The notes beneath the pieces were generated by a model that saw only the letters and a list, made by a program, of their open reading frames with translations, was not told the origin of the DNA and did no database searches. From IMG/VR virus record IMGVR_UViG_3300027797_000012, positions 62,001 through 126,000 of that record: DNA of 64,000 bases, one strand, 5' to 3'. This document shows positions 49,201-56,931 of this stretch, in pieces. The position numbers were made by a program, and so were the translations under genes. Position 1 is the first letter of the stretch, and every line of letters starts with the position of its first letter. The DNA comes from a virus.

Positions 49201-49479
49201 TCCAATAGCAGTTCCTACAGAGTATCCAGTTCTTTGAAGAGAGTTAAAAGCTTTACCAACTTTATCTGCTTCACGCCCTAATTGCTTAAAAGTCTTAGTG
49301 TCTCTAGCAAAAAAGTCGCCTATGCTTCCGCGCCCAGCGCCTTTCTTCATCGAACGCGAAAGTCTTCTTCCAGCGTCTTCGCCAATCTTGTCAACGCCTT
49401 TTACAGAGTCTCTAAGTTGCTTGTCAAAGCCAGTACTGACCGTGCGGACAATGATAATTGCCTCGCCTACTACTGCCAT
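46261..49479 (-). CDS. tape measure protein
   Basis: A 1072-residue helical protein, preceded by an ideal Shine-Dalgarno (AAAGGAGGTGAC). It has an N-terminal coiled coil (about 150-335), hydrophobic segments (VVSLGGAVLSAAPSLVVL; IGLVILAIVALVAIFVTLY near 735), a repeated FVWNVLRTGLEAVWNGIQ block, and a basic C-terminal portion. It sets tail length and enters the cell membrane on infection. An exact 120-bp tandem duplication (46852-47091) adds one 40-residue turn. The nearest alternative is none; the location before Dit supports the call. Confidence 0.9.
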   Translation of the reverse strand: MAVVGEAIIIVRTVSTGFDKQLRDSVKGVDKIGEDAGRRLSRSMKKGAGRGSIGDFFARDTKTFKQLGREADKVGKAFNSLQRTGYSVGTAIGVLISSLSSLVVGVVSLGGAVLSAAPSLVVLGSGLAAIVTGGIAAKMALGGIGAAVSALNKKKMPGAGNSKQDLSKELAKIAQRNAENLAAADKKLLKSKLELTKAQIAFNKALKEGAEEIQQLGFDAEDAAIAEKKAALELEAARETLARVQDLPPNSRARREAELAYEEADLNLRMAMDRNKDLQAEQDRLAKEGVAGTNAVISATDNLTSAEEGYMDAVDAKAKAERDALQAVLDAKERAAKSSAGSDPLAGLTASQKVFAKYLATLKPKLNELKEAAAAGFLPLLQTGIEQIVDKGFPVFKDGLFLVGKAMGTASKSVSDAIVNGENLKKLNSLFASSGGVLESLGKSVGSLWGSLLSILQAAEPLTKRFFGWIEKTTAGWDTMLNTKNADGSLKEFFNTAGKVAAQLGDIFGNTFGFIGNLVKANTGPGSGGQILLDYLEDVTARWKATTEYTGDGPGSLREFFRDAAINVKSILGFLGPLTKEFIKLAGDPNTKKFWDTLAEAVPDIGKIFKNLNEGGPAMAELLVTLTKLTEIFTESGGVKAFFKTLNVAAKAAVALFNTAPVKAFLAVIGPLHGFVLALGTLFMIGSKAVLYFGFVLKKLAFAWKVLTFYGRIFMYMMKAMWATNPIGLVILAIVALVAIFVTLYNRNKAFRDFVQRMWARIKEVVLAVWNAIRTGLEAAWNAIQVVWDLIIAGVRIYIDAVTAVVGFVWNVLRTGLEAVWNGIQFVWDLIVAGVRIYIDAVTAVVGFVWNVLRTGLEAVWNGIQFVWDLIVAGVRAYISTVTRILRVIWDFIRTGLQNAWDGAVRIFNTIVSFVTGLGARLLRGAGNIWGWLTDGLRGAVNLVIGLLNDIIGALNRISFNIPDIPGLPGRGTKFGINIPLIPKLAEGGIVRPKNGGTLAMIAEAGRTERVEPLDAQGLSVRDRAIIKFLAGKQGEGTNLTFKVYPSEKMSEADLAAAISRQVGFMIRKGGV
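46852..47091 (-). repeat. exact 120-bp tandem duplication in the tape measure gene
   Basis: Bases 46852-46971 and 46972-47091 are identical without a mismatch, and a third, diverged copy follows in the same frame (about 47092-47190). Each unit encodes 40 residues. Perfect identity in adjacent copies points to a recent duplication. Confidence 0.95.
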
Positions 49480-49514
49480 GATGTCACCTCCTTTCCTGTG
49501 TTAACGTTTATTTA

Positions 49515-49877
49515 CTAGTGGCCCATTGGTTCGTCAAGTACTTTTCCAAAAGGTTTTGAAGAAGCAGCGTTAACTGGAGTTGCACTTATAAAAGGTTTTA
49601 CCGGCTGCCTTACTGGGCTGAAAGGCACTATAGTAGCTTCCCGTGATTCTTCAGGCGCGTCATACTCCGCACTGTTGTAGTCCGGGTGGGACGCTCCTGA
49701 AGTGTCTACAACGTACTTATACTCGCGACCATAAAGATCTCTGTAGATAGTAACTCTAGCCTTAGAGCGAGCCTCGGCTTGCTCCGCGGTACTAGCACTG
49801 AGGTCGTCTTCAAAAAGGTAGTGAAGAACGTCAACCATGTCATTAGCTGGCATGGTCCTAAGATCTAAACCGTTCAT
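49515..49877 (-). CDS. tail assembly chaperone extension (-1 frame, gpT-like)
   Basis: This frame (MNGLDLRTMPAND ... YRDLYGREYKYVVDTSG ... EPMGH) is 120 residues if its own ATG is used, but its frame is open upstream to the slippery site. In tail chaperones this part is made only as a frameshift fusion and carries the tape-measure-binding T domain. Independent translation from the ATG is possible but not needed. It precedes the tape measure gene as expected. Confidence 0.8.
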   Translation of the reverse strand: MNGLDLRTMPANDMVDVLHYLFEDDLSASTAEQAEARSKARVTIYRDLYGREYKYVVDTSGASHPDYNSAEYDAPEESREATIVPFSPVRQPVKPFISATPVNAASSKPFGKVLDEPMGH

Positions 49878-49921
49878 CAGTGCCCTTCCGTTAACATATG
49901 GCCAGAGATCAACTCCCCAGT

Positions 49922-50260
49922 CTAGGAGACTTCTGGCTGCTCTAAAGGGCGGTCTGTGTACTCCTCAATGAGCCAGCCTGTAATTTCCGCCAAGGTATCA
50001 ACAGTTACGATTTTTTCCTTGTGAACAAGAAGCGCTTGAAAACGCTCATAGCTCTCATCTACCAGAACCTGTGAAAAGAACCTCTCAATCATCTCGGCGT
50101 TCTTTACTGGATCTTCTGAGCCTGATTCTTTAACCATGTCAAGCATGATCTTTCCTTGCACGGCCTTTACACAGTGAAACTCTTCTTCGTGAAGTTTGAA
50201 TGATAAAGGGGCAGCATCATTAGCTCCGCCTGAACCAAAGTCCTTATATCTAGCACTCAT
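49922..50260 (-). CDS. tail assembly chaperone, upstream frame (gpG-like)
   Basis: A 112-residue protein: LSFKLHEEEFHCVKAVQGKIML ... MIERFFSQVLVDESYERFQALL ... ITGWLIEEYTDRPLEQ. This is the actinophage tail assembly chaperone type. A C CCT TTA slippery heptamer lies near its end (49943-49949). Continued translation in the -1 frame leads without a stop into the next ORF and gives a 248-residue G-GT-type fusion. The short form would be the major product. It binds the tape measure and assembles the tail. Confidence 0.82.
   Translation of the reverse strand: MSARYKDFGSGGANDAAPLSFKLHEEEFHCVKAVQGKIMLDMVKESGSEDPVKNAEMIERFFSQVLVDESYERFQALLVHKEKIVTVDTLAEITGWLIEEYTDRPLEQPEVS
49943..49949 (-). other. 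-1 programmed ribosomal frameshift site (C CCU UUA)
   Basis: On the minus strand the codons read CGC CCT TTA, so the heptamer C-CCT-TTA has the canonical X-XXY-YYZ phase. A -1 slip leads to AGA GCA GCC and stays open through the 49515-49877 frame. Fusion length is 106 plus 142 residues. Confidence 0.88.
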
Positions 50261-50292
50261 CTTTCTTTCCTCCGTATTATGTTAGTGTCTTT

Positions 50293-50312
50293 AATAAGAC
50301 TTTTGTCTTATT
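50293..50312 (-). terminator. AT-rich hairpin between gp10-like and chaperone genes
   Basis: AATAAGAC (50293-50300) and GTCTTATT (50305-50312) form an 8-bp stem with a TTTT loop. The T-rich stretch lies on the plus-strand side, so as a minus-strand terminator it is weak. It may be an attenuator or protect mRNA ends. The gap has no gene. Confidence 0.35.
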
Positions 50313-50339
50313 TTTGATTATTTTACACTAAATACCAAG

Positions 50340-50729
50340 CTATGATCTGAATATGTGCAGATTATCAGCAAGGTATTTATTTGGTTTTGTCCCTGGATGT
50401 TTTACGGCTCTCGCGTACACGATACGAGTCCCAGACGTAAATCTAAGTGCTCCACCATTTTTAGCCATGATTACATGTGGCTTAGTGCCTTCGTGATGCG
50501 CAAGCGCGTAACTCAACGTCGAGCCAATACGCAATTCTTGATGGCGTGCGCCTCGCGAGTGGCGCATATGTATAGATCCAGCAAGAAGTCCAGTTCTTTT
50601 CCCTACCTGAGCTCTTGCGGCCGCGACGAACTTAGTTCCTTGAGCAGAAAGCCATCGGCCAACTTCTCCAGTCGGACCGTTAAGCATATTGTCAATCACA
50701 GGCTTATTCCAAATTACTTTTACGGCCAT
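50340..50729 (-). CDS. HK97 gp10-like neck/tail completion protein
   Basis: A 129-residue protein. GRWLSAQGTKFVAAARAQVGKR, GLLAGSIH, YALAHHEGTKPHVI and YARAVKHPGTKPNKYLADN follow the HK97 gp10-like pattern (a basic protein with GTKPH and HPGTKP blocks). It sits between the tail terminator-like gene and the tail chaperone, its normal place. Confidence 0.78.
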   Translation of the reverse strand: MAVKVIWNKPVIDNMLNGPTGEVGRWLSAQGTKFVAAARAQVGKRTGLLAGSIHMRHSRGARHQELRIGSTLSYALAHHEGTKPHVIMAKNGGALRFTSGTRIVYARAVKHPGTKPNKYLADNLHIFRS

Positions 50730-50730
50730 C

Positions 50731-51234
50731 TTAAGGTATCGCCATCGTTACCTGCATCGTTGTAGTTTGGATTCCGCCTTCAGCACCGCTAACGTCCGCG
50801 GTAGCTATAACGCCAAGGCCAAATTCGCCTGGTTCCCATTGATCAAGTCTATTTAGAAGTCTCATAAACACCCATGCGTCAACTGCCGCAATTTCAGAGC
50901 CTTCTTGTATTTTTTCTCCTGTAGGCGGACGCCCGTTTACGCCAACAACAGGTACCTCACGGGAGATACCTATAGATAGCACTGCGCTGCGCGGGCTGGT
51001 TGTGCGTAAAGGTTGGCCTGCCTGGTCGCCTGGAGTTCCTAAATATATTTGAATGAATGATACGGCAACCTGCTCGCAGTCAACAGGCGCAGTTCCTACC
51101 GTCCAGTAACGTCGTGCAGGTAGAGGCACGTTATACTCGGTAAAAACGTCAACAGTCTTTGAAAGAACTCCGTCAAGTAAATATTTTAAGCTAAGCGCGT
51201 CTTCGTCAACGCCAGATATACTAGTAATAGGCAT
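50731..51234 (-). CDS. tail terminator-like protein
   Basis: A 167-residue protein: YNVPLPARRYWTVGTAPVDCEQVAVSFIQIYLGTPG ... EIAAVDAWVFMRLLNRLDQW ... TTTMQVTMAIP. The alpha/beta layout (one helical segment between strands) and the position between gp10-like and connector genes suggest the tail terminator that caps the tail tube at the neck. It is a positional call; the sequence motif is weak. Confidence 0.6.
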   Translation of the reverse strand: MPITSISGVDEDALSLKYLLDGVLSKTVDVFTEYNVPLPARRYWTVGTAPVDCEQVAVSFIQIYLGTPGDQAGQPLRTTSPRSAVLSIGISREVPVVGVNGRPPTGEKIQEGSEIAAVDAWVFMRLLNRLDQWEPGEFGLGVIATADVSGAEGGIQTTTMQVTMAIP

Positions 51235-51237
51235 ATG

Positions 51238-52605
51238 CTACTCACCTAGCGAGTACGTGCGTGTAGGAGCTGTTCCAAGACGTAGAACTAAGTTACCTGA
51301 GGCAATATAGACTGTTTCTGCCCCGCGTGTAGCGTATAGATCCCAGGTCCCAGGATCTAAGAAACCCGCGTAGGCATATGCGTCCTTATACGAAACTGTA
51401 AGAGTTAAGGTGTCGCGTGACTCGTTAGTTACAACCGCTGTGCCGGTGTCAGCCCCGTATACAACGTCGGACGCAACCTTGGCGTATCTAAACTGTGTCG
51501 TAGTTGGCACGTCTGAGATGTAGTAAGCGCCGTTAAACGTGGCGTTTATACCGGAGATAGTAACTAGATCACCCTCAGAGAAACCGTGCGCGGCAGAAGT
51601 AGTTAAGGTGACAATATTATCTGTAAGCTGCTTGTGCGAAATGCTCTTAGTGATATCTGCGTAGATAGAGTTTACAGAAACCGCGCCCGAGCCGATTTCC
51701 TTGCTCTTTGTACCAGAATAATTAGATATTTTAAGTGAAGGTATCCACGTAGGATCGAGCACTAAAAAGGTAGCGTTAATGTACTCGATGTTTACATCAA
51801 CTGTTCCGCCGCCAGCGCCTGTTATAAACATATCAAGAGCAGTTGCAGGTAGTGGATACGGTTTTGCTACATGGCGTCGAGCACGTGGAAGGTCTGGTGA
51901 AAATACCCTTGCCTTTGTGCGAGCCTTGTCTGGGTTTGAAGACTTTAAGAACAGATCTACGATGTATAAACCTGTTCGCATGTCATCAATAAAGTCTTGG
52001 TTGTCAAGGATTGTGTATGAGACGCCTTGGCGGGCAACAGACGTAATACGTGAAGGTAGCGCGCAATCGTCAGAGCCACTCCATAGCTTAATAAACTCTG
52101 TTGCAAGAATTCGAGCAGCTGCTACACCAGTCGCAGGTGGCATTGAGCCATAGGTATACGTTACTTCAATATTGCAAGGTGCCCACGCAACTCCAGCACG
52201 TGCTTGGATCGTAGAGTGATCAACTAGGTAGTAGTTAGATGGGTCAATGATGTTTCCAGCTCTATCACGAATAGCGTCGATCTTGACTACAGGGCCTCCG
52301 CGTAGGCGTAAACGTGTAGAAGGTGACATACCGTCGGTTGTTAGCTCCGCGTAGTCATCAAATTCATCAAGAGGGATGTTGTATAGGTCTCCGCCGACAA
52401 GCTCAGGAGAGTAGTTACGTGAAGACGCGCCTAAACGATAAGCGCGGGAAGCGCAGACATACTTTTCTGTTACAGTTGTGATCCCACCGTATTTTCTGCC
52501 AGACATAGACCAAAGAAGTTGTGAAGCAACCTTAACGGCCTCATACGCGTATTCGCTATCTGCATAGTTGTCAAGTTCTTCTACCGAAATCCAAAGATTT
52601 GACAC
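51238..52605 (-). CDS. head-tail connector/adaptor with C-terminal beta module
   Basis: A 455-residue protein starting at GTG (leader GACAGGACGG). Residues 1-100 (WISVEELDNYADSEYAYEAVKVASQLLWSMSGRKYGG) are a gp6-like connector domain. The middle is a beta-rich region (DMFITGAGGGTVDVN). Residues about 310-390 carry the HGFSEGDLVTISGI module found in other structural proteins here. It joins head and tail. The added C-terminal region makes it much longer than usual connectors. Confidence 0.72.
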   Translation of the reverse strand: MSNLWISVEELDNYADSEYAYEAVKVASQLLWSMSGRKYGGITTVTEKYVCASRAYRLGASSRNYSPELVGGDLYNIPLDEFDDYAELTTDGMSPSTRLRLRGGPVVKIDAIRDRAGNIIDPSNYYLVDHSTIQARAGVAWAPCNIEVTYTYGSMPPATGVAAARILATEFIKLWSGSDDCALPSRITSVARQGVSYTILDNQDFIDDMRTGLYIVDLFLKSSNPDKARTKARVFSPDLPRARRHVAKPYPLPATALDMFITGAGGGTVDVNIEYINATFLVLDPTWIPSLKISNYSGTKSKEIGSGAVSVNSIYADITKSISHKQLTDNIVTLTTSAAHGFSEGDLVTISGINATFNGAYYISDVPTTTQFRYAKVASDVVYGADTGTAVVTNESRDTLTLTVSYKDAYAYAGFLDPGTWDLYATRGAETVYIASGNLVLRLGTAPTRTYSLGE

Positions 52606-52649
52606 TTAACCGTCCTGTCTAGTCGTCGTTAATACTTGTTGTAATAAAG

Positions 52650-52693
52650 GAGCGGCATGCCTGTGTTTATTTTTACACATTGGCATGCCGCTC
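52650..52693 (-). terminator. strong hairpin terminator after the tail tube gene
   Basis: A perfect 12-bp inverted repeat (GAGCGGCATGCC and GGCATGCCGCTC) encloses a smaller TGTGT/ACACA stem. On the minus strand it is followed by CTTTATT, a partial U tract. It lies just downstream of the tail tube gene and before the connector gene, so it would set the high level of the tube transcript. Confidence 0.8.
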
Positions 52694-52704
52694 ACTTCTA
52701 TCTA

Positions 52705-53751
52705 TTAAGAGGTTGGATCCTCTGATGAAGCAATGATGAAGTCAACTTCATTGTCCTCATTAAAGTCTTGTGATCCAGGAACGTTGTACGCTGTGGTTGA
52801 GCCTTCAGATAGGAAGTCTGTCACCGCACGTGAGTTTGCACCAACAACTGCTGTGCCAGAGTCCGCTGTAGACGCAATAGTACCAGAAGTAGAAGTGGTG
52901 TAAGTGAATGTTGTTGATGTTGGCACTGACACGATGGTGTATGTACCGTTAAGAGCAGAGTTAGTTAGACCAGCAACAACAACTGAGTCACCGGCAGCAA
53001 GTGTATGAGCTGTAGATGTAGTAATTGTGGCTGTAGCGCTTGCACGGGCAACGTTTGAAATAGTCTTTGAGATCTCGCCGTGCCATGTGTAGAAGCCCTT
53101 GCGTCCTGTAGGAGCCCAAGAGCTACGAGCGTATGAGTATGGGCGCTCTGTTGCAACTGGGAACTCCCAGCGCTCGTCAAGACCTGTATCAAAGTTTACG
53201 TTGCCAAGACCGTAGCCTTGGAAAGTATTCGCGAGCAAGCCGTTTTCAATAACACGGTCACCTGAAAGGCGTAGCTTGCAATATGGGAAAATCCAGTGGA
53301 AGTAAGGAAGTGTTGAAGCCTTCTTGCCTTCAATAATTGCGTGAGACCATGTCTCAATCGCAACGCCGTAGCCTGCAGGATCATCACCAGTTGCTGGAGA
53401 AGACCAACCGATTGACTTACGGTTTGCTGCTGCGTATGTTCCAAGGTTCTTACGTAGCAAAAGACCACCGGACATTAGCTGTGTTAGCTCTGGGTCTGGC
53501 TCTGCGATTGCAATTTCCATTGAGATACGCTTTAGTGTATCTGGTGCTTTGTAGGTAACGTGAACTGTTCCGTCCGCGCCCTTTTCTGTAATTTCATCGC
53601 CTTCTTCGTACTCAGGCGTAAACGACAAGCGCATGAAGCCTGAAGTTGTGTAGCTGTCGCCTTCTGTATTCAGGAGATTACCAGATGCGTCAAGACGAGT
53701 TACTCGAATCGACACACCTTGAATACTCGCGGCGTATTCTTGAGTTGCCAT
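52705..53751 (-). CDS. major tail tube protein with inserted beta module
   Basis: A 348-residue protein. Residues 1-230 (VRVTRLDASGNLL, RLSFTPEYEEGDEITEKGADG, RISMEIAIAEPDPELTQLMSG) match actinophage tail tube proteins. Residues about 230-310 are an insertion of the AHTLAAGDSVVVAGL module, probably displayed on the tube surface. It is followed by a strong terminator, as for highly expressed structural genes. Confidence 0.8.
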   Translation of the reverse strand: MATQEYAASIQGVSIRVTRLDASGNLLNTEGDSYTTSGFMRLSFTPEYEEGDEITEKGADGTVHVTYKAPDTLKRISMEIAIAEPDPELTQLMSGGLLLRKNLGTYAAANRKSIGWSSPATGDDPAGYGVAIETWSHAIIEGKKASTLPYFHWIFPYCKLRLSGDRVIENGLLANTFQGYGLGNVNFDTGLDERWEFPVATERPYSYARSSWAPTGRKGFYTWHGEISKTISNVARASATATITTSTAHTLAAGDSVVVAGLTNSALNGTYTIVSVPTSTTFTYTTSTSGTIASTADSGTAVVGANSRAVTDFLSEGSTTAYNVPGSQDFNEDNEVDFIIASSEDPTS

Positions 53752-53800
53752 TGTTTATATTTCTCCTTATTATTTAGAAGCGGCTGCTAATACGTATATT

Positions 53801-54679
53801 TTACGCGGTTAAGTCAACTCTGACTGCTGCGTGTACAGATGAGTCAAAGTACACTGCCGCTGGGCGAATTGCCTTAAGAAGCATGTTGTTCGCGTTGCCT
53901 GATACATCGTAGCCCTGTGCTAGACTATCATTAACAACGTCAATATCACCAAGAATGACTCTAACGTCGCCCGTGGCGTACATCCATTTATTTGTTGCTG
54001 TAGGTGTCTCTGCATCTCCAGCAGCGTCAGTCGGGCCTGCTCCTGAGTAACCAGAACCGATTACTACCGGAGTTCCACCAACAGTTCTAAGGAAGGTGTC
54101 GCCGCTTTCTGCGGAAGGATAAATTAGGCTTGAGCTTGCAACAAGCGTAGCAACGTCACGTGTCATATGAATGACTCCTTGAATTCCACACGCTGAGGTA
54201 TCTCCAATTGTCTGCTCAAGAAGCGCAAGTGCGCGACGAGCTGATAGTGCTGTACCTGAGTTAAGTATCGTAGCGGCAGGGTCTACTAGTGCTCGATTTG
54301 CATGGCTAGCGCCAATGCGAACTGCACCGTCCCACAGCTCTGTTTCAAGAGCTTTTTGAGTAATACACTCTAGCTGACGTTTAATTCTTTCAATGTGGTC
54401 TATACCAAGTAGACCTAATGTTGAGCGGTAGTCTTCAACTTCAACAAAAAATGGTTTAACTTCTAGATAACGAGCCGGTGTTGCGTTATTTGCAATTGTG
54501 TATGACGTTGTGTCTGTATCATCCCAGTTTTTAGCAGAGTATACTCCGCTGTCCCAGTACTGAGAGAAGCCACGTACCCACTGGTCTTCGTCTAAGTTAG
54601 TGTCAGGTTTAACACAGCCAAGTAGACCAAAATTAGCACCCATAACCATAGGTGCTTCAAATACTCCCGTAAAGGCCAT
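53801..54679 (-). CDS. HK97-fold capsid protein, second copy (minor/pentamer-like)
   Basis: A 292-residue protein: LEVKPFFVEVEDYRSTLGLLG ... IKRQLECITQKALETELWDG ... GVIHMTRDVATLVAS ... TVGGTPVVIGSGYSG ... AAVYFDSSVHAAVRVDL. These are the A-domain, spine and P-domain features of an HK97-like capsid protein. The gene next upstream encodes a longer capsid protein. Some actinophages have separate hexamer and pentamer proteins, which this pair could be. Confidence 0.65.
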   Translation of the reverse strand: MAFTGVFEAPMVMGANFGLLGCVKPDTNLDEDQWVRGFSQYWDSGVYSAKNWDDTDTTSYTIANNATPARYLEVKPFFVEVEDYRSTLGLLGIDHIERIKRQLECITQKALETELWDGAVRIGASHANRALVDPAATILNSGTALSARRALALLEQTIGDTSACGIQGVIHMTRDVATLVASSSLIYPSAESGDTFLRTVGGTPVVIGSGYSGAGPTDAAGDAETPTATNKWMYATGDVRVILGDIDVVNDSLAQGYDVSGNANNMLLKAIRPAAVYFDSSVHAAVRVDLTA

Positions 54680-54733
54680 CTTTAATCTACTTCCTAACTT
54701 AAAAGTTTGTTTTACGTTTACTTACTTCGTATC

Positions 54734-54759
54734 GGGAGCGCCCATTGCTGAGCGCTCCC
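54734..54759 (-). terminator. hairpin between the two capsid genes
   Basis: GGGAGCGC (54734-54741) and GCGCTCCC (54752-54759) form an 8-bp GC-rich stem with a 10-base loop, just after the major capsid stop. No U tract follows on the minus strand, so it may be an mRNA-stabilising or partial attenuation element rather than a full terminator. Confidence 0.5.
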
Positions 54760-54777
54760 TCTACGACTGATCGAATT

Positions 54778-56787
54778 TTAGTATTCGACTGTTGCCGCTG
54801 TTGCGCCACCAAGTAGGTCGCGTAGAGCAGAGGCTGTACCATTTACGTTGATTGTTGATGTCACCTTAAGTGATTCAATACCAACCTTGGCAACGTTCTC
54901 GAAGGTTTCAACGAACATCTTGTAATCGTTTGTGCCAACAAGTGTTGAGTCACGGATAATTCCGAGATCCATTGTACCGCCGTCAAGGAACAAGAATGAA
55001 CCTTCAGCGAACATGTACCAGATGAATGTATCTGGGAACTCGTTCATTGCGCCAGTATCTTGAGCAGCAAATGCTGCTGTTCCACCAGCGATGTCGAGTG
55101 AGTAGCATACGTTGATACCGCGTGAAGCAATGTATCCTTCGATCTCTGCAGAAGCGTTCAATGTTGAATCGCCAGGCATTGATAGAGTTAGGTCAGCAAC
55201 CATAGCGTCCTTGATCCACGCTGGCATGATAACGCGAAGTGGCGCATCTGCTTCTAGGCGGTGACGTGAACGGTAAGCTGTTGCAGCGCGGCCAAGCTGG
55301 ACTAGGAAGTCACGAGCAAGACCAACAACAGATGTTGATGTAACAGCTGTTGATGCTGCGCCGATCTTTGTTAGAAGGTTGCCTTCAGCTTCGCGTGCGT
55401 GCTGGATTAGACCAAGCTCGTTGTGACGAGCGATCAATTCAGGATATGCACGAGTTAGAAGGTTACCAAACTGTAGCTGTAGTGTTACAGCGTCAGTTGA
55501 GACTGTTGTCTCAGATGCTGCTGCTACAGTTAAGCTTAGCTTAGCTGCTGGTGATGGTGTTTCTGCTGAATCGTTTGCAGCAGTCCAGATGCCCACAGCG
55601 CCGCTGTAGTCTGCTAGAACTGGTGGAACGATGTAGCGGATACCGCCACGGTCTGCTTGGAAGCGAGGTAGGCAATCGCGGACTGGGCGTACTGCTGTGC
55701 CAAGACCGAAGATATCGTACTTAACTTCGAATGGAGCCTGGTGGCCACCAGATGCAACAAGTGCTTCTGGGCCGGTTACTGCTTGGATCTTGTTCCAGTT
55801 TGATTCTGCATCTGTTGTAAGAGTGCGAGCCTCTGGGAAATTAGTGGTGACAGAAGCAACGATGTGTTGTTCTCCATCTCCACCATTTACACGACGAAGT
55901 GTATGAATGCGCTTTGCCATTGCTTCTGCAACGCCATTCATGTCGTCGATTGCGCTTCCGGCTGTGTAACCAGGGATGTCAGCGCCAGCAGTGATTGCCA
56001 CTGTAGCAGCTGCAGCCTGAGTTACTGGGCGACGGTCAGCTGGAGCTTCGAAAGCTCCGTCTTGAGTTGCGGCGGCGGTCACTGGTGCCTCCTGATCTTC
56101 CTGCGCTTCTTGCGCATCTGTTGGGGTTGGTTCTGTTGTAATTTCTTCTTCTGCAGCTTCAGCAGATGCGACGACTGTCTCAACTGCTTCTGTTGCAGGT
56201 ACTTCTTCAACAGAAAGTTCAGCTGCAGGTTCTGCAACTACCTCTGTTGTTACTTCTGTTACTGCTTCTGCAGTATCGTTTGAAAGCTCAGATGCTTCTT
56301 CAACTGTGTTTGACGCTTCTGTCATAGGGTTTGCCTTTTCCTTTTTCTTGTCCTCGTCGTCTTCAGCAGGCATTTCTTTAGCTTCTTCTTCAGGAGCTTC
56401 TTCTGCTGGAGGCATTGGCTCTTCGTCAGCTGGTGCCATATCGGCAGCAGCTTCTTTCTTAGGATCAGCTTCTTCAGCAATAATTTCTACTACTTCTTCA
56501 GCTGGGGCTTCACCGTCTTCAGGCATTGCAACATCCTCGCCTTTAACGCGCATAGTGGCTTCTGCAGCACGAGCGGTAAGCTCCTGTGCGTTTGCCTCGC
56601 GTTGTTTGATCTCACCGCGAACGGTGTCAAGCATATCGGCTAGGGCTGTCATGGCGTCTACTGTTTGTGGAGTAGGATCTTCCTTTTCAACCGTCTCGAA
56701 CTCGCTTACGATGACACTTTGCAGCTCGACGACTTGTTCGTCGCTAAGCTCGCTAAGCGTATCTAGCATTCCTTTAATACGGTCCAC
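54778..56787 (-). CDS. major capsid protein with N-terminal scaffold-like domain
   Basis: A 669-residue protein. Residues 1-85 are helical (MLDTLSELSDEQVVELQSVI), 85-245 very acidic and Ala/Glu/Pro rich; this is a fused scaffold (delta-domain) as in actinophage capsid proteins. From about 280 the HK97-like core begins (TLRRVNGGDGEQHIV, PFEVKYDIFGLGTAVRPVRD, WIKDAMVADLTLSMPG, FAEGSFLFLDGG, SLKVTSTINVNGT). A protease encoded upstream probably removes the scaffold. Confidence 0.85.
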   Translation of the reverse strand: MDRIKGMLDTLSELSDEQVVELQSVIVSEFETVEKEDPTPQTVDAMTALADMLDTVRGEIKQREANAQELTARAAEATMRVKGEDVAMPEDGEAPAEEVVEIIAEEADPKKEAAADMAPADEEPMPPAEEAPEEEAKEMPAEDDEDKKKEKANPMTEASNTVEEASELSNDTAEAVTEVTTEVVAEPAAELSVEEVPATEAVETVVASAEAAEEEITTEPTPTDAQEAQEDQEAPVTAAATQDGAFEAPADRRPVTQAAAATVAITAGADIPGYTAGSAIDDMNGVAEAMAKRIHTLRRVNGGDGEQHIVASVTTNFPEARTLTTDAESNWNKIQAVTGPEALVASGGHQAPFEVKYDIFGLGTAVRPVRDCLPRFQADRGGIRYIVPPVLADYSGAVGIWTAANDSAETPSPAAKLSLTVAAASETTVSTDAVTLQLQFGNLLTRAYPELIARHNELGLIQHAREAEGNLLTKIGAASTAVTSTSVVGLARDFLVQLGRAATAYRSRHRLEADAPLRVIMPAWIKDAMVADLTLSMPGDSTLNASAEIEGYIASRGINVCYSLDIAGGTAAFAAQDTGAMNEFPDTFIWYMFAEGSFLFLDGGTMDLGIIRDSTLVGTNDYKMFVETFENVAKVGIESLKVTSTINVNGTASALRDLLGGATAATVEY

Positions 56788-56931
56788 TCTGTCCCTCCTT
56801 CGGGCCAGTCATGATGAACAAGATTAGTTAGTTCATCTCGCTTATCAGTCCAAGGCCGAGGGACTCTTTGACGCTATTTGCGTAGAGGCACTCCACCTGA
56901 ATTGAATAATACATTATTTTTACTATTATTA

